In this document: in pieces, positions 52,266 through 62,410 of the stretch
How positions within the stretch are numbered: the stretch's first letter is position 1
Layout: every line of letters begins with the position of its first letter
Assembly: GCA_027491235.1 (NCBI GenBank)
Contig: JAIXWO010000021.1
Coordinates: forward strand, 372,001 to 436,000
From: Sphingomonadales bacterium
GTDB taxonomy: Bacteria; Pseudomonadota; Alphaproteobacteria; Sphingomonadales; Sphingomonadaceae
Direction: 5' to 3'
DNA: 64,000 bases
Position numbers and translations under genes: made by a program
The notes under the pieces: generated by a model
What the model was told of the DNA's origin: nothing
The model's input: the letters and a program-made list of their open reading frames with translations, nothing else
Databases searched by the model: none

Positions 52266-52859
52266 ATGAACGATCCTTGGACCGATCAGCCGCGACTTTC
52301 CGGCCCGCACGTGACGCTGCGGCCGATGGTGCGGACAGACCGTGACGCCATTGTCGCGGCCGCATCGGACGGAAAGTTGTGGGAGTTATTCTACACCGCC
52401 GTCCCGTCTGAGGCGACGATTGACGCCTATCTCGACACCGCCGCGCGGGAGGCAGGCTATGGCCGCGCCATGCCCTTTGTGGTGCTGGACACCGCAGGCA
52501 AACTGGTTGGCTGCACGCGCTATATGCGGATGAACAAAGCCGCCCGGCGGCTGGAGATTGGCACAACCTTCTACGCCAAGTCGGTTCAGCGGTCGCCCGT
52601 TAACAGCGCGGCGAAACTGCTGTTGCTGACCCATGCTTTTGACGTGATGGAGGCTTCGTGCGTCCAGTTGCGCACCGACCATTTCAACCAAGCCTCCCAA
52701 CGGGCCATTGAACGGTTGGGCGCGAAGAGGGACGGCGTTCTGCGCAATCACAGCATTGTTGATGGCCGGGTGCGGGACACGGTGTGTTATTCCATCATCG
52801 CCAATGAATGGCCGGGCGTGAGGCGTAATCTGGAGTTCAAATTGTCGCGCGGGGGATGA
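52266..52859 (+). CDS. GNAT N-acetyltransferase, RimJ-like
   Basis: The 197-residue protein has the GNAT fold of the RimJ/RimL-like subgroup: LSGPHVTLRPMVRTDRDAIVAAA at the start, MNKAARRLEIGTTFYAKSVQRSPVNSAAKLLLLTHAF in the centre, and LRTDHFNQASQRAIERLGAKRDGVLRNH with the family's common motif B. The acceptor is unknown. GGACAGGTCGCGGC precedes the ATG, 15 nt after the terC stop. Confidence 0.88.
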   Translation: MNDPWTDQPRLSGPHVTLRPMVRTDRDAIVAAASDGKLWELFYTAVPSEATIDAYLDTAAREAGYGRAMPFVVLDTAGKLVGCTRYMRMNKAARRLEIGTTFYAKSVQRSPVNSAAKLLLLTHAFDVMEASCVQLRTDHFNQASQRAIERLGAKRDGVLRNHSIVDGRVRDTVCYSIIANEWPGVRRNLEFKLSRGG

Positions 52860-52902
52860 ACTGCCGATTGTGTCTTTGCGATGCGCGCGATAGCCTGCGC
52901 GC

Positions 52903-53592
52903 ATGACGATACGCCTCCTTTTCCTCACCCTCTCGCTTTTAGCCACGCCTCTGTCGGCCGCACCGGCAAAAGTGACCGGGTTCAGCTATGTCTGGCCCAA
53001 AACCTTGGAAAAGACGCCGGCGTTGGTCGCATATTTGAAGAAGGACCGCGCGGCGCAGTATAAAGACTATGCACCGCTCTTCAATGAACCCCCTGAAGCG
53101 GGTCCGCCGCTCGACAGCTATGAGAATGGAACGAGTTGGACGGTGCAGACGATGCTGCCCGGACTGCTCATCCTTACCGGCCAGCGCTGGGCCTATACTG
53201 GCGGCGCGCATGGCTATGGCTATACGGACAGCCTGATCTGGGACGTGAAGGCCGCGCGTGTGACGTCGTTCTCTGGCCTGTTCACCAACCCCAAAGCGGC
53301 AGAGGCGCTGCTCACTCCGCTCTATTGCCGTGCGCTGGATAAGGAACGGATGGTGAAGCGCGGAGAACCAACGCCGCGCGACGACATCTTCGGCGATTGC
53401 CCCAAGCTATTTGAATCCGCTGAGATTTGGCTGGACAAGCCGGTTTATGGAAAGTTCAGCCGTATCGGGATGTCCTTGGGCGCCTATACCGCCGGACCCT
53501 ATGCTGAGGGGAGTTATGATCTGGAGATCATCATCCCCAAGGGCCTAAAGGCACTGGTAAAACCGCAATATCAGGCGCTTTTTCCGGGATAG
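52903..53592 (+). CDS. Exported DUF4163/DUF3298 (RsiV-like) protein
   Basis: The 229-residue protein has a signal peptide (LLFLTLSLLATPLSA) and a domain with TGQRWAYTGGAHGYGYTDSLIWDVKAARVTSFSGLF, the pattern of DUF3298/RsiV-type proteins that fold around lysozyme in Bacillus. In proteobacteria they occur as periplasmic proteins of unknown role, some involved in lysozyme binding. The downstream side has a palindromic repeat. Confidence 0.78.
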   Translation: MTIRLLFLTLSLLATPLSAAPAKVTGFSYVWPKTLEKTPALVAYLKKDRAAQYKDYAPLFNEPPEAGPPLDSYENGTSWTVQTMLPGLLILTGQRWAYTGGAHGYGYTDSLIWDVKAARVTSFSGLFTNPKAAEALLTPLYCRALDKERMVKRGEPTPRDDIFGDCPKLFESAEIWLDKPVYGKFSRIGMSLGAYTAGPYAEGSYDLEIIIPKGLKALVKPQYQALFPG

Positions 53593-53600
53593 CTTACAGT

Positions 53601-53664
53601 GTCATCCCCGCGAAAGCGGGGATCCAGAGATGACCTAGTGGATTCCCGCATTCGCGGGAATGAC
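53601..53664. repeat. Dispersed palindromic repeat, type E
   Basis: Left arm 53601-53625 (GTCATCCCCGCGAAAGCGGGG core) and right arm 53640-53664 (TTCCCGCATTCGCGGGAATGAC core) are inverted relatives, and each arm has its own CCCGC/GCGGG hairpin. It separates two convergent genes and may end both transcripts. Confidence 0.8.
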
Positions 53665-53672
53665 AGCAATTC

Positions 53673-54362
53673 TTACCCCAAATTCGCTTTGAAGAACGCT
53701 TCTGTCCGCCCGTCGGCCAGCACGGCACCGGCTTCATCCCGGCGGTTGCCCATTTCCGCGGCAAAACCATGGTCGAGCCCGACATAATCGTGGAGCGTGA
53801 CTTTGGGGTGATCGTCCAAACCGGCGTGGATCGCCGCCTGCGCTTCGGGGCCGACAAAATGATCGGCGGTTGGAATGTGGAGCATCAGGGGGTGGGCAAT
53901 AGCATGCGACTCGCCCAGCATCTGATCAATCATCACGCCGTAATAGCCGACAGACCCGTCGATATCTGTGCGGGCGGCCGCCATATAAGCGAGGCGCCCG
54001 CCCAAGCAGAAGCCGACACAGCCAACCTTGGCGACGGGGCCGTGCCCGGCAAGGCCATGGCGGATCGCCTTGATGACAGTTTCGATATCCAGCACGCCTT
54101 TATCGGCATCATATTGCTGAAAATAGCCAAAGGCTTCGTTCAGCTCGGCCTCGACATCGGGGTTGAGTTCGACGCCCGGCGCGAACCGCCAGAAAATGTC
54201 GAGCGCCACCGCCAGATAGCCTTTGGCCGCCCAGCTGTCGCATTTCTGCCGGATGCCTGCATTCAGACCAAATATCTCTGGAATCACGATAATCGCGGCG
54301 GTCGGCGCGGTGCCCGGCGCGGCGACATAGATGTTCATATCGCCCAATGTCGTCATGGTCAT
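53673..54362 (-). CDS. Dienelactone hydrolase family protein
   Basis: The 229-residue alpha/beta hydrolase carries the family's Cys nucleophile in GCVGFCLGGRLAYM, with Asp in PTADHFVGPEAQ and His in GLDHGFAAEM completing the triad. Family members hydrolyse dienelactones in chloroaromatic pathways or other small esters. No aromatic degradation genes are adjacent, so the substrate is uncertain. Its start overlaps the ogt stop by 4 nt (ATGA). Confidence 0.9.
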   Translation of the reverse strand: MTMTTLGDMNIYVAAPGTAPTAAIIVIPEIFGLNAGIRQKCDSWAAKGYLAVALDIFWRFAPGVELNPDVEAELNEAFGYFQQYDADKGVLDIETVIKAIRHGLAGHGPVAKVGCVGFCLGGRLAYMAAARTDIDGSVGYYGVMIDQMLGESHAIAHPLMLHIPTADHFVGPEAQAAIHAGLDDHPKVTLHDYVGLDHGFAAEMGNRRDEAGAVLADGRTEAFFKANLG

Positions 54363-54862
54363 AGCAGTCGTGTCCTTTGATCGTCTGGAAGGTTGGCATA
54401 TTCAAAATCGAGGAGCCAGCTTTTGGTGCGGGCACCTGCGCCAGCGGAATAATATTCAAGTCCGGCGGCGGATATCACGCGGTGGCAGGGGATGATGAGG
54501 GGAAAGGGATTGGCCTTGCACGCCCCGCCCACAGCCCGCGCGACGGAGCCACAACCTGCCGCAACTTCGCCATACGTCATTGTTTTACCGTAAGGAATTG
54601 ACGCGATGGCGGCCCGCAATGCCGCCCCTTCCGCGCTGTCCAACGGGGACAAGGGCAAATCGAAATCGTGCAATCGCCCCGCAAACCAGGCGTCCAGTTG
54701 CGTGATGGCGGCGGCGAGGATGGGGTGGGTGACATCCCCCTGTGTCGCGCCGGTGTCGACCGAGGGTGGGATGGACAGGCCCGTCAGCCAGTCCTCCGTC
54801 GCGTGCAGCGTCAGGGCGCCCAAGGGGCTTGCGAATCTGGCAGTTGCGGATGCGCGGTGCAT
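54359..54862 (-). CDS. ogt: Methylated-DNA-protein cysteine methyltransferase
   Basis: This suicide enzyme transfers the methyl group of O6-methylguanine to its own Cys. The acceptor is in NPFPLIIPCHRVISAAGLEYYSAG, and YGKTMTYGEVAAGCGSVARAVGGACKANP gives the HTH and Arg finger. The 167-residue length fits a simple Ogt/AGT without an Ada N-domain. Translational overlap with the hydrolase gene suggests one operon. Confidence 0.93.
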   Translation of the reverse strand: MHRASATARFASPLGALTLHATEDWLTGLSIPPSVDTGATQGDVTHPILAAAITQLDAWFAGRLHDFDLPLSPLDSAEGAALRAAIASIPYGKTMTYGEVAAGCGSVARAVGGACKANPFPLIIPCHRVISAAGLEYYSAGAGARTKSWLLDFEYANLPDDQRTRLL

Positions 54863-54909
54863 GGCGCACAGATGGCGGCTAATATCGCATGGCTCAAGGG
54901 AGTTGGCCC

Positions 54910-55161
54910 ATGAAGTTCAATATTGAGGTTGAGTGCACGCCCGAAGAGGTGCGGCGTCTGGTGGGTCTGCCCGATCTGACCGAGGTCCATGATGTCTATC
55001 TCGACAAGATGAAGGACGTCATGACCACGGGGCTCACGCCGGACATGGTGGATACGATGGTCCGCAGCTGGGTGCCCGGTGGTGCCGCGGGCATGGATTT
55101 CGTGCGTGATCTTGTGAAGGGCCTCTCCTCGACCCCGTCAACGCCCAAAAAGAAGGACTAG
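54910..55161 (+). CDS. DUF6489 family protein
   Basis: The 83-residue protein, MKFNIEVECTPEEVRRLVGL onward, matches DUF6489, an alphaproteobacterial family of unknown function. It has a helical middle (VYLDKMKDVMTTGLTPDMVDTMVRSW) and a flexible Ser/Thr/Lys tail. AAGGGAG lies 8 nt upstream of the ATG at 54910. It precedes mnmE by 22 nt, a conserved pairing. Confidence 0.82.
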   Translation: MKFNIEVECTPEEVRRLVGLPDLTEVHDVYLDKMKDVMTTGLTPDMVDTMVRSWVPGGAAGMDFVRDLVKGLSSTPSTPKKKD

Positions 55162-55183
55162 GCGCGCCAGTTCCGCCTTCGTC

Positions 55184-56449
55184 ATGCGTTCAGAGACCAT
55201 CTTTGCCCTGTCCAGCGGGTTGCCGCCGTCCGGCATCGCCGTTGTCCGCATCAGCGGGCCGCAGGCGGGGGCTGCGCTCACGGCGTTGGCGGGATCGCTC
55301 CCGGAACCCCGCCGCGCGAGCCTGAGGCGATTTCGGCGCGCGGATGGGGCGACCTTAGATGACGGTTTGGCGCTCTGGTTTCCGGGGCCTGCGACGGCCA
55401 CTGGTGAGGATTTGGCAGAAATTCACCTTCACGGTGGGCGGGCGGTTGTCGCGGCGGTTCTGGCGGCGCTGGGGGCGATTCCCGACTGCCGGATGGCCGA
55501 CGCCGGAGAGTTCACCCGTCGCGCCTTTGAAAATGGCCGGATCGACCTGACCGAGGCGGAAGGGCTGGCCGGTCTGCTCGCGGCCGAGACGGAATTGCAG
55601 CGGCGTTCCGCGCTCGCCTTGGCCGAAGGGGGCATGGGTCGGCTGGTCGCAACATGGGAAACCACTTTGCTGCGCGAATCGGCGCGGCTCGAGGCGTTGC
55701 TCGACTTTTCAGATGAAGGCGATGTGGCCGATGATCTGCCCGATGCCGCGCCTTTGCTCGGTTTGGCAGGGGAGATGGCCGCGCTGCTTGCAAGCCCACC
55801 GGCGGAACGCCTGCGCGATGGGGTAAAGGTCGTGCTCGGCGGCCCACCTAATGTGGGAAAATCCAGTCTTTTCAATGCGTTGATTGATCGCGACGCGGCA
55901 ATTGTGACCGATATTGCAGGCACAACGCGCGACCGGATTGAAGCGCCCGTCTCGCTGGATGGCGTGCCGCTTCTGTTTGTGGACACCGCCGGTCTGCACG
56001 AGGAGGCCGCCGATGCCGTTGAGGCGATCGGCATGGCGCGGTCGTCCGAGGCACTAGATGCGGCCGATATCATTCTCTGGCTGGGAGACGCGTCGACGGC
56101 ACCCCCCGGTGCGATCCTCGTCGCGTCCAAGGCGGATCTGTCCCCGCGCGCCGAGGGCCTGCCGGTGTCTGTCCGGACGGGAGAAGGGTTGGCCGAGTTG
56201 CGGACTATCCTCATCGACCGGGCAAAGTCGCTCTTACCCCAACCGGGTGCGCTGGCGCTCAACGCCCGTCATCGCACGATTGTGGCGGAAGTGGCGGACC
56301 TTGTTGCGGAGGCAGCCTCCTCGAAGGACGCCCTGATTCGCGCCGAGCAACTCCGTGTCGCCCGGACGGTGTTGGACCGGTTGACTGGACGCTCCGGGGT
56401 CGAATCGATGCTCGACGCGCTTTTTGGGGCGTTTTGTATCGGGAAATAG
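55184..56449 (+). CDS. mnmE: tRNA modification GTPase MnmE
   Basis: MnmE with MnmG installs the cmnm5/mnm5 modification on U34 of several tRNAs. The 421-residue protein has the folate-binding N-domain (SGLPPSGIAVVRISG), the inserted G domain with G1 GPPNVGKS, GTTRD, DTAG and SKADL (in place of NKxD), and the C-terminal FCIGK with the essential Cys. It is shorter than the usual 450 residues. It is 80 nt upstream of mnmG. Confidence 0.95.
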   Translation: MRSETIFALSSGLPPSGIAVVRISGPQAGAALTALAGSLPEPRRASLRRFRRADGATLDDGLALWFPGPATATGEDLAEIHLHGGRAVVAAVLAALGAIPDCRMADAGEFTRRAFENGRIDLTEAEGLAGLLAAETELQRRSALALAEGGMGRLVATWETTLLRESARLEALLDFSDEGDVADDLPDAAPLLGLAGEMAALLASPPAERLRDGVKVVLGGPPNVGKSSLFNALIDRDAAIVTDIAGTTRDRIEAPVSLDGVPLLFVDTAGLHEEAADAVEAIGMARSSEALDAADIILWLGDASTAPPGAILVASKADLSPRAEGLPVSVRTGEGLAELRTILIDRAKSLLPQPGALALNARHRTIVAEVADLVAEAASSKDALIRAEQLRVARTVLDRLTGRSGVESMLDALFGAFCIGK

Positions 56450-56475
56450 CTCCGTTTTTCTGTTTCAGACCGTCC

Positions 56476-56491
56476 CGTTCCACGTGAAACA
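56476..56491. promoter_or_regulatory. parS site 1 (14/16)
   Basis: CGTTCCACGTGAAACA differs from the parS consensus TGTTTCACGTGAAACA at two positions in the left arm. It lies in the gap between mnmE and mnmG, 39 bp upstream of the mnmG ATG. Confidence 0.7.
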
Positions 56492-56529
56492 CATTTGACC
56501 GTCTCTCCGCCTGCGCGTAGCGGCAAAGC

Positions 56530-58377
56530 ATGACGCAGAGTTTTGATGTGATCGTGGTGGGCGGAGGCCATGCCGGCTGTGAAGCGGCCTGTGCGGCGGC
56601 GCGCATGGGCGCACGGACCGCGCTCGTCAGCTTCCGGCGCGACATGATCGGTGCGATGTCCTGCAACCCGGCCATTGGGGGCCTGGGCAAAGGCCATCTT
56701 GTGCGTGAGGTGGACGCCTTTGATGGGATATTGGCGCGCGCAGCCGATGCCGCCGCCATCCATTATCGTATGCTCAACGCGTCCAAGGGGGCCGCAGTTC
56801 AGGGCCCGCGCATTCAGGCAGACCGTAAGCTGTTCAAAGCTGCCGTTCACGCGATGCTCGAGCACCAAGAGAATCTCACCATCGTTGAGGGTGAGGCCGC
56901 CGCACTCGTGTTGGAAGAGGGACGCCTGTGCGGGCTTATGCTGGGCAGCGGTGAGACCCTGACCAGCGCGACGCTGGTGCTCGCGACAGGCACCTTCCTT
57001 AACGGCAAGATGTTTTGCGGCGAAGACCGGAATGTGGGCGGGCGCGTGGGCGAGGCGGCGGCGGTCACGCTGGGCACGCAGCTGCGCGCGCTCAACCTGC
57101 CGATGGGACGTTTGAAGACCGGCACTCCGGCGCGGCTTGATGGCCGGACGATCAATTGGGCCGGGCTCGACATTCAGATGTCGGACGGAGAGACGTGGAC
57201 CTTTTCAGACCTGACCGAGCGCCGCACTGCGCCGCAGCTCTGGTGTGCCATCACCCGCACAAACACGGCGACGCACGACATCATCCGTGCAGCGTTGGAC
57301 CGATCCCCGCTCTTTTCGGGCGACATAGAGGGGCAGGGGCCGCGTTATTGCCCGTCTATTGAGGATAAGATCCATCGCTTTGGCGATCGGGACGGCCATC
57401 AGGTGTTTTTGGAGCCAGAGGGGTTGGATGACGCGCTCATCTATCCCAATGGCATTTCAACGTCTTTGCCGGAAGATGTGCAGCTCGCCTTCCTGCGGAC
57501 GATGCCTGGGTTGGAAACGGTTGACATCGTGCAGCCCGGCTATGCCGTTGAATATGATCATATAGATCCGCGCGCTTTGGCCAACACGCTGGAAATCCGC
57601 GACCTGCCGGGCGTCTTCTGTGCGGGCCAGATCAATGGCACGACCGGGTATGAGGAGGCGTCCGCCCAAGGCCTGATGGCCGGGTTGAATGCGGCGGCCA
57701 AGGCGCTGGGCCGTCCCGCGCTCGTGCTCGATCGGGCGTCCTCCTATATCGGCGTGCTCATCGACGATCTCGTTCTGCAGGGCGTGACGGAGCCCTATCG
57801 CATGCTGACGGCGCGGGCCGAATATCGTCTGCGGTTGCGGGCGGACAATGCCGCGACGCGCCTGACCCCCATTGCTCTGGAGACCGGTTGTGTCGGTGCG
57901 CAGCGGCGCGATTGGTTTGTTTCACGTGAAACCGAGCGGGCCAGAGGCCGTGAGATTTTGGACACGCGCTATACAACGAACGACCTCCGCACAGCTGGTT
58001 TGGAGGTGAAGGCGGGTGCCGACGCGCAATCCCTGTTTGATTGGTTGCGGTTTGTGGATGCCAAGACTGATGCGCTAATAGCGCTCTGCCCTGCGCTCGC
58101 AGCGGTCTCCTTGCCTGTGTTGGCCGAACTGATCGAGGATGCGCGCTACGCGCCCTATATTGCGCGGCAGGAAGCCGAAGTCCGTGCCATGCGGGCCAAT
58201 GACAAGATTCCCCTCTCTGCAGTGGACTTCACCGCCGTCCCTGGCCTGTCCAATGAGATGGTCGAACGGTTGCAGGCTGCCCGTCCGGCAACGCTGGGTG
58301 CTGCGGAACGGGTGCGGGGTATTACGCCCACGGCGCTCGCGGCCATCCTTGTTCAGGCCAAGCGGGTGGCCGCGTGA
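56530..58377 (+). CDS. mnmG: tRNA uridine 5-carboxymethylaminomethyl synthase MnmG
   Basis: MnmG (GidA) is the FAD-dependent partner of MnmE. The 615-residue protein starts with the FAD-binding [19 protein letters not shown] and has the conserved [19 protein letters not shown] with its Cys, [14 protein letters not shown], and the C-terminal [17 protein letters not shown] domain. It contains an internal parS site and overlaps rsmG by 4 nt. Confidence 0.97.
   Translation: MTQSFDVIVVGGGHAGCEAACAAARMGARTALVSFRRDMIGAMSCNPAIGGLGKGHLVREVDAFDGILARAADAAAIHYRMLNASKGAAVQGPRIQADRKLFKAAVHAMLEHQENLTIVEGEAAALVLEEGRLCGLMLGSGETLTSATLVLATGTFLNGKMFCGEDRNVGGRVGEAAAVTLGTQLRALNLPMGRLKTGTPARLDGRTINWAGLDIQMSDGETWTFSDLTERRTAPQLWCAITRTNTATHDIIRAALDRSPLFSGDIEGQGPRYCPSIEDKIHRFGDRDGHQVFLEPEGLDDALIYPNGISTSLPEDVQLAFLRTMPGLETVDIVQPGYAVEYDHIDPRALANTLEIRDLPGVFCAGQINGTTGYEEASAQGLMAGLNAAAKALGRPALVLDRASSYIGVLIDDLVLQGVTEPYRMLTARAEYRLRLRADNAATRLTPIALETGCVGAQRRDWFVSRETERARGREILDTRYTTNDLRTAGLEVKAGADAQSLFDWLRFVDAKTDALIALCPALAAVSLPVLAELIEDARYAPYIARQEAEVRAMRANDKIPLSAVDFTAVPGLSNEMVERLQAARPATLGAAERVRGITPTALAAILVQAKRVAA
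57918..57933. promoter_or_regulatory. parS site 2 (15/16)
   Basis: TGTTTCACGTGAAACC differs from the parS consensus only at the last base. It is inside the mnmG coding region, encoding VSRET in that frame. Confidence 0.8.
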
Positions 58378-59002
58378 CCGAGGACGAAGCCCAAGACTGG
58401 CTGCGCGAAACACTCGATGTTTCACGTGAAACGCTCGACAAGTTGGACCGTTATCGCACACTGGTCCTCGAGGGTGCGGAGGAACAGAACCTCATCGCGC
58501 GGTCGACCTTTGACGTGTTCTGGACCCGGCATATTGTCGATTCGGCCCAGTTGCTCCCGCTGGCATCAGGTGCTGTCGACGGCGATTGGCTCGATCTCGG
58601 CGCAGGCGCGGGCATGCCGGGCATCGTCGTTGCGATCCTTTCGGACCGACCGGTGCATCTGGTGGAGGAGCGGCGGGGGCGTGTAAACTTCCTCAATCGC
58701 GTGATTGAGGACTTGGATTTGCCCAATGCGCAAGTCTTTGGATGTAAAGTACAAGCGTTGCGCCATGCGCCCGTTGCCGTCATCAGCGCCCGCGCTTTTG
58801 CACCTTTGCCCAAGCTCTTTGATCTCGCCCACAGCTTTTCCACACAAAAGACGGTCTGGTTGCTGCCAAAAGGCCGTTCGGCGCGTGACGAACTGGCCAA
58901 TGCACAGCATAACTGGCAAGGGACGTTTCACGTGAAACCAAGTTTGACGGATTCTGAGGCTGCAATCCTTGTAGCGACGGGCGTCAGGAAGGCTGCAAGA
59001 CG

Positions 59003-59006
<4 letters not shown>
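58374..59006 (+). CDS. rsmG: 16S rRNA (guanine527-N7) methyltransferase
   Basis: RsmG (GidB) methylates G527 of 16S rRNA using SAM. The 210-residue protein has the SAM-binding motif [18 protein letters not shown] and [11 protein letters not shown]. The start is GTG at 58374, overlapping the mnmG stop by 4 nt. Two parS sites are within the gene, near its start and its end. It overlaps parA by 4 nt. Confidence 0.94.
58418..58433. promoter_or_regulatory. parS site 3 (15/16)
   Basis: TGTTTCACGTGAAACG differs from the parS consensus at the last base only. It is in the 5' part of rsmG, encoding VSRET. Confidence 0.8.
58924..58939. promoter_or_regulatory. parS site 4 (14/16)
   Basis: CGTTTCACGTGAAACC differs from the consensus at the first and last bases but keeps the full TTTCACGTGAAA core. 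It is near the 3' end of rsmG. Confidence 0.72.
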
Positions 59007-59781
<775 letters not shown>

Positions 59782-59785
<4 letters not shown>

Positions 59786-60690
59786 GTGAAGATCAGGCCC
59801 CGAAGAAGCGGCCCATGGGCCTTGGCCGCGGATTGTCCTCGCTCCTGGGGGAAATCCAGACTGAGACGGCGGCCGCCGTGCCGAGCCGGAATGATGGCGG
59901 GGTTGCGGTGCCCGATGGCGTGCGGCTCGTTCCCGTCACCAACCTCCAGCCCTTGCCGAATCAGCCGCGTCGGAACTTTGATGATGCGGCGCTTGATGAG
60001 CTGGCCAAGTCGATCACCGCGCTCGGCGTCCTCCAGCCGATTGTCGTGCGCGATATGGGCGGGCATTATCAGATCGTCGCAGGCGAGCGCCGCTGGCGTG
60101 CTGCACAGCGGGCACACCTCCATCAAGTACCTGTAATTGTTAAACAATTTGACGATCGGACCGCGCTTGAGATTGCGCTGGTGGAGAATATCCAGCGCGA
60201 AGAACTCAACGCCTGGGAAGAGGGCGAGACCTATCGCCGTCTGATTGAGGAATATGGCCATAGCCAGGAAGAACTGGGCCGGATCGTCGGGAAATCACGC
60301 AGCCACATCGCCAATCTGATGCGTCTGCGTAATTTGCCGATGCGCGTGCATGGTTGGCTGGTGTCCGGCGAGATCTCCATGGGTCATGCCCGCGCGCTTC
60401 TCCAGTGCGAGGACCCTGAGGGCATTGCCAGGCAAGTGATCGAGCGGGGGCTGTCCGTGCGCGATACCGAGCGTCTGGCCAAGCGCGCCAAAGCCGGGGC
60501 GAAGTCCGCCCCTAAGGCGCGCGGCGGGCGGGATCCGGATCTGGAGGCGCTGGAACGCCAATTGGGGGATATTCTGGGTCTCAAGGTCCAGATCGCCCAT
60601 GGCGCGCGCGGCGGCACCGTGACGCTGGGTTACTCTTCACTCGACCAGCTGGATCTCATCTGTCAGCGGCTCTCAGGCGAGCATATTTAA
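59782..60690 (+). CDS. parB: Chromosome partitioning protein ParB
   Basis: ParB is a CTP-dependent DNA clamp that loads at parS and spreads. The 302-residue protein has GLGRGLSSLLGE at the N-terminus (ParA-stimulating), the CTP-binding GERRWRAAQRAHL and ENIQREELNAWEEGETY boxes, the HTH HSQEELGRIVGKSRSHIANLMRL, and a C-terminal dimerisation domain. It starts at ATG 59782 overlapping the parA stop. Four parS sites lie upstream. Confidence 0.96.
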
Positions 60691-60713
60691 GCCGATCGCA
60701 TCGCCGCCCGACT

Positions 60714-61298
60714 TTAGACCGGTCCGGCGGCCGCCTTGGCGGCCTTAGCGTCTTGCAGCAGCTTCAAGATCACGCCAGCGCGGCTGTCCCGCGCGGCATA
60801 ATCCAATGCTGACATGCCGGCAGCACGGTCTGTCCGGCGCGGATTGGCGCCAGCCGCCAAAAGCAAGCGGACCATTGCGACATCGCGCTTCTGCGTCGCC
60901 AAGATCAACGGCGTTTCGCCGCGAGAATTGATGGCGTCCACGGTGGCGCGCCGCTTGAGCAAGAGATCCGCTGCTTCCGCATAGCCAATCTGCGTGGCGA
61001 GAAGCAGCGGCGTGTTGCCGTCGGCATCCTTGATGTCGGGCTTGGCGCCCTTTCCCAGCAGGAAGGACAGCCAGGTGGTGTCGCGCCGCTTGGTGACGAT
61101 ATGCAGCGCACCCTCTCCGGTGGAGACATCCTTGGTGTCGACAATCACACTGCCCGGCTTGTTGAGGATTTCGGTCGCCTTGGCGCCATCGCGTTCGCGC
61201 ACCGATTTCAGGAAGTTATAGCCGTCCGAATATTGCGCGCTGGCCACAGCTGGCCAAAGCAGCAGAGCAGCGATGATAGTCGCGATGAATTTTTTCAT
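60714..61298 (-). CDS. Exported ankyrin repeat protein
   Basis: The 194-residue protein has a signal peptide (MKKFIATIIAALLLWPAVASA-Q) and about four ankyrin repeats, visible in KDADGNTPLLLATQIGYAEAADLLLKRRA, NSRGETPLILATQKRDVAMVRLLLAAGA and GMSALDYAARDSRAGVILKLLQDA. It likely binds a protein partner in the periplasm. The start at 61298 is chosen for the signal peptide. It is divergent from the SCO-like gene. Function unknown. Confidence 0.88.
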   Translation of the reverse strand: MKKFIATIIAALLLWPAVASAQYSDGYNFLKSVRERDGAKATEILNKPGSVIVDTKDVSTGEGALHIVTKRRDTTWLSFLLGKGAKPDIKDADGNTPLLLATQIGYAEAADLLLKRRATVDAINSRGETPLILATQKRDVAMVRLLLAAGANPRRTDRAAGMSALDYAARDSRAGVILKLLQDAKAAKAAAGPV

Positions 61299-61373
61299 AT
61301 CGGTACGCCCCAGAATGTGCGGATAAATCGTCCCTTGCACGCCGCCGCGTAGCAGAGCAAAGCTAGCCGCACT

Positions 61374-61961
61374 ATGAACAAATTCAAGATACTCGCCGCA
61401 GCGTTTGCCATGACTGCTTTGTCTGCCTGCGGCGGCGCGCCTGCCGGGCCGCCGCCTTTGGAAGGGGCGAAGATGGGCGGCGCCTTCCGCCTGACCAATC
61501 AGGACGGCAAGACCGTCACCGATGCGGACTTTGCGGGCAAATATCGGCTTGTCTATTTTGGCTATACCTTTTGCCCCGATGTCTGCCCGGTGGACGTGCA
61601 GATCATGGGGCAGGGCCTATCTGCCTTTGAAAAAATGGACGCAGCGCGCGGCGCCAAGGTGGTGCCGATCTTCATCACGGTTGATCCTGTGCGCGATACG
61701 CCTGCGGTCGTGAAGGAGTTCGTCTCCAACTTCCATCCGCGCATGGTCGGGCTGACCGGGCCGGAGAAGGATATTGATGCCGTCGCCCAGCGTTATGGCA
61801 TCGCTTATATGCGGCAAAAGCCCAATGCGCAGGGCGCCTATCTGGTCGATCATGCCCGGATTGCTGTGCTTTATGGTCCCAAGGGGGAGCCGATTGCCAT
61901 CATGCCGCAGAACGCCAAACCGCAGGCCCTTGCGGATGAACTGGCCCGCTGGGTCCGATAA
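61374..61961 (+). CDS. SCO family lipoprotein
   Basis: SCO proteins are thioredoxin-fold copper chaperones or reductases for the CuA site of cytochrome oxidase. The 195-residue protein has a lipobox (ALSACGG), the copper-binding CxxxC in YTFCPDVCPVDVQ, and the conserved His in LVDHARIAVL. It would be anchored in the inner membrane, facing the periplasm. No cytochrome oxidase genes are in the window. Its stop overlaps the next ATG by 1 nt. Confidence 0.92.
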   Translation: MNKFKILAAAFAMTALSACGGAPAGPPPLEGAKMGGAFRLTNQDGKTVTDADFAGKYRLVYFGYTFCPDVCPVDVQIMGQGLSAFEKMDAARGAKVVPIFITVDPVRDTPAVVKEFVSNFHPRMVGLTGPEKDIDAVAQRYGIAYMRQKPNAQGAYLVDHARIAVLYGPKGEPIAIMPQNAKPQALADELARWVR

Positions 61962-62410
61962 TGGCGGGCGACCGTTATTGGGAAGACCGGCCCTTGGATG
62001 CCTTGGACCGCGCCCAGTGGGAATCACTGTGTGACGGATGCGGCAAATGCTGCCTCAACAAGCTGGAAGACGAGGATACGGGGGAGATTTACCCGACCAA
62101 CGTCGCCTGCCGCTTGCTCGATCGGGCCAGTGGCCAATGCTCCGACTATCGCAACCGCTTTGCCCAGGTGCCGGACTGTATCCGGCTGACCCCGGCGCGG
62201 CTGGAAACGATGGACTGGCTGCCTGAAACCTGTGGCTATGTGCGCCGCGCGAACAATTTGCCGCTGCCTGAATGGCATCATCTCGTTTGCGGGGACCGGG
62301 AGGAGATTCACAGGCGCGGCATGTCAACGCGCGGCTGGACGGTGTCTGAAGTTGATGCGGGCGATCTTGAAAATCACATCATCGAATGGCCGGAGGAACG
62401 GCCCAAGTGA
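61961..62410 (+). CDS. YcgN family cysteine cluster protein
   Basis: The 149-residue protein has the cysteine cluster LCDGCGKCCLNKLEDEDTGEIYPTNVACRLLD plus later Cys (GQCSDY, PDCIRLTP, PETCGYV), matching the YcgN/UPF0260 family. The cysteines suggest a zinc or iron-sulfur site. Function unknown. It starts by TAATG overlap with the SCO gene and ends overlapping the metallopeptidase gene by 4 nt (GTGA). Confidence 0.88.
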   Translation: MAGDRYWEDRPLDALDRAQWESLCDGCGKCCLNKLEDEDTGEIYPTNVACRLLDRASGQCSDYRNRFAQVPDCIRLTPARLETMDWLPETCGYVRRANNLPLPEWHHLVCGDREEIHRRGMSTRGWTVSEVDAGDLENHIIEWPEERPK

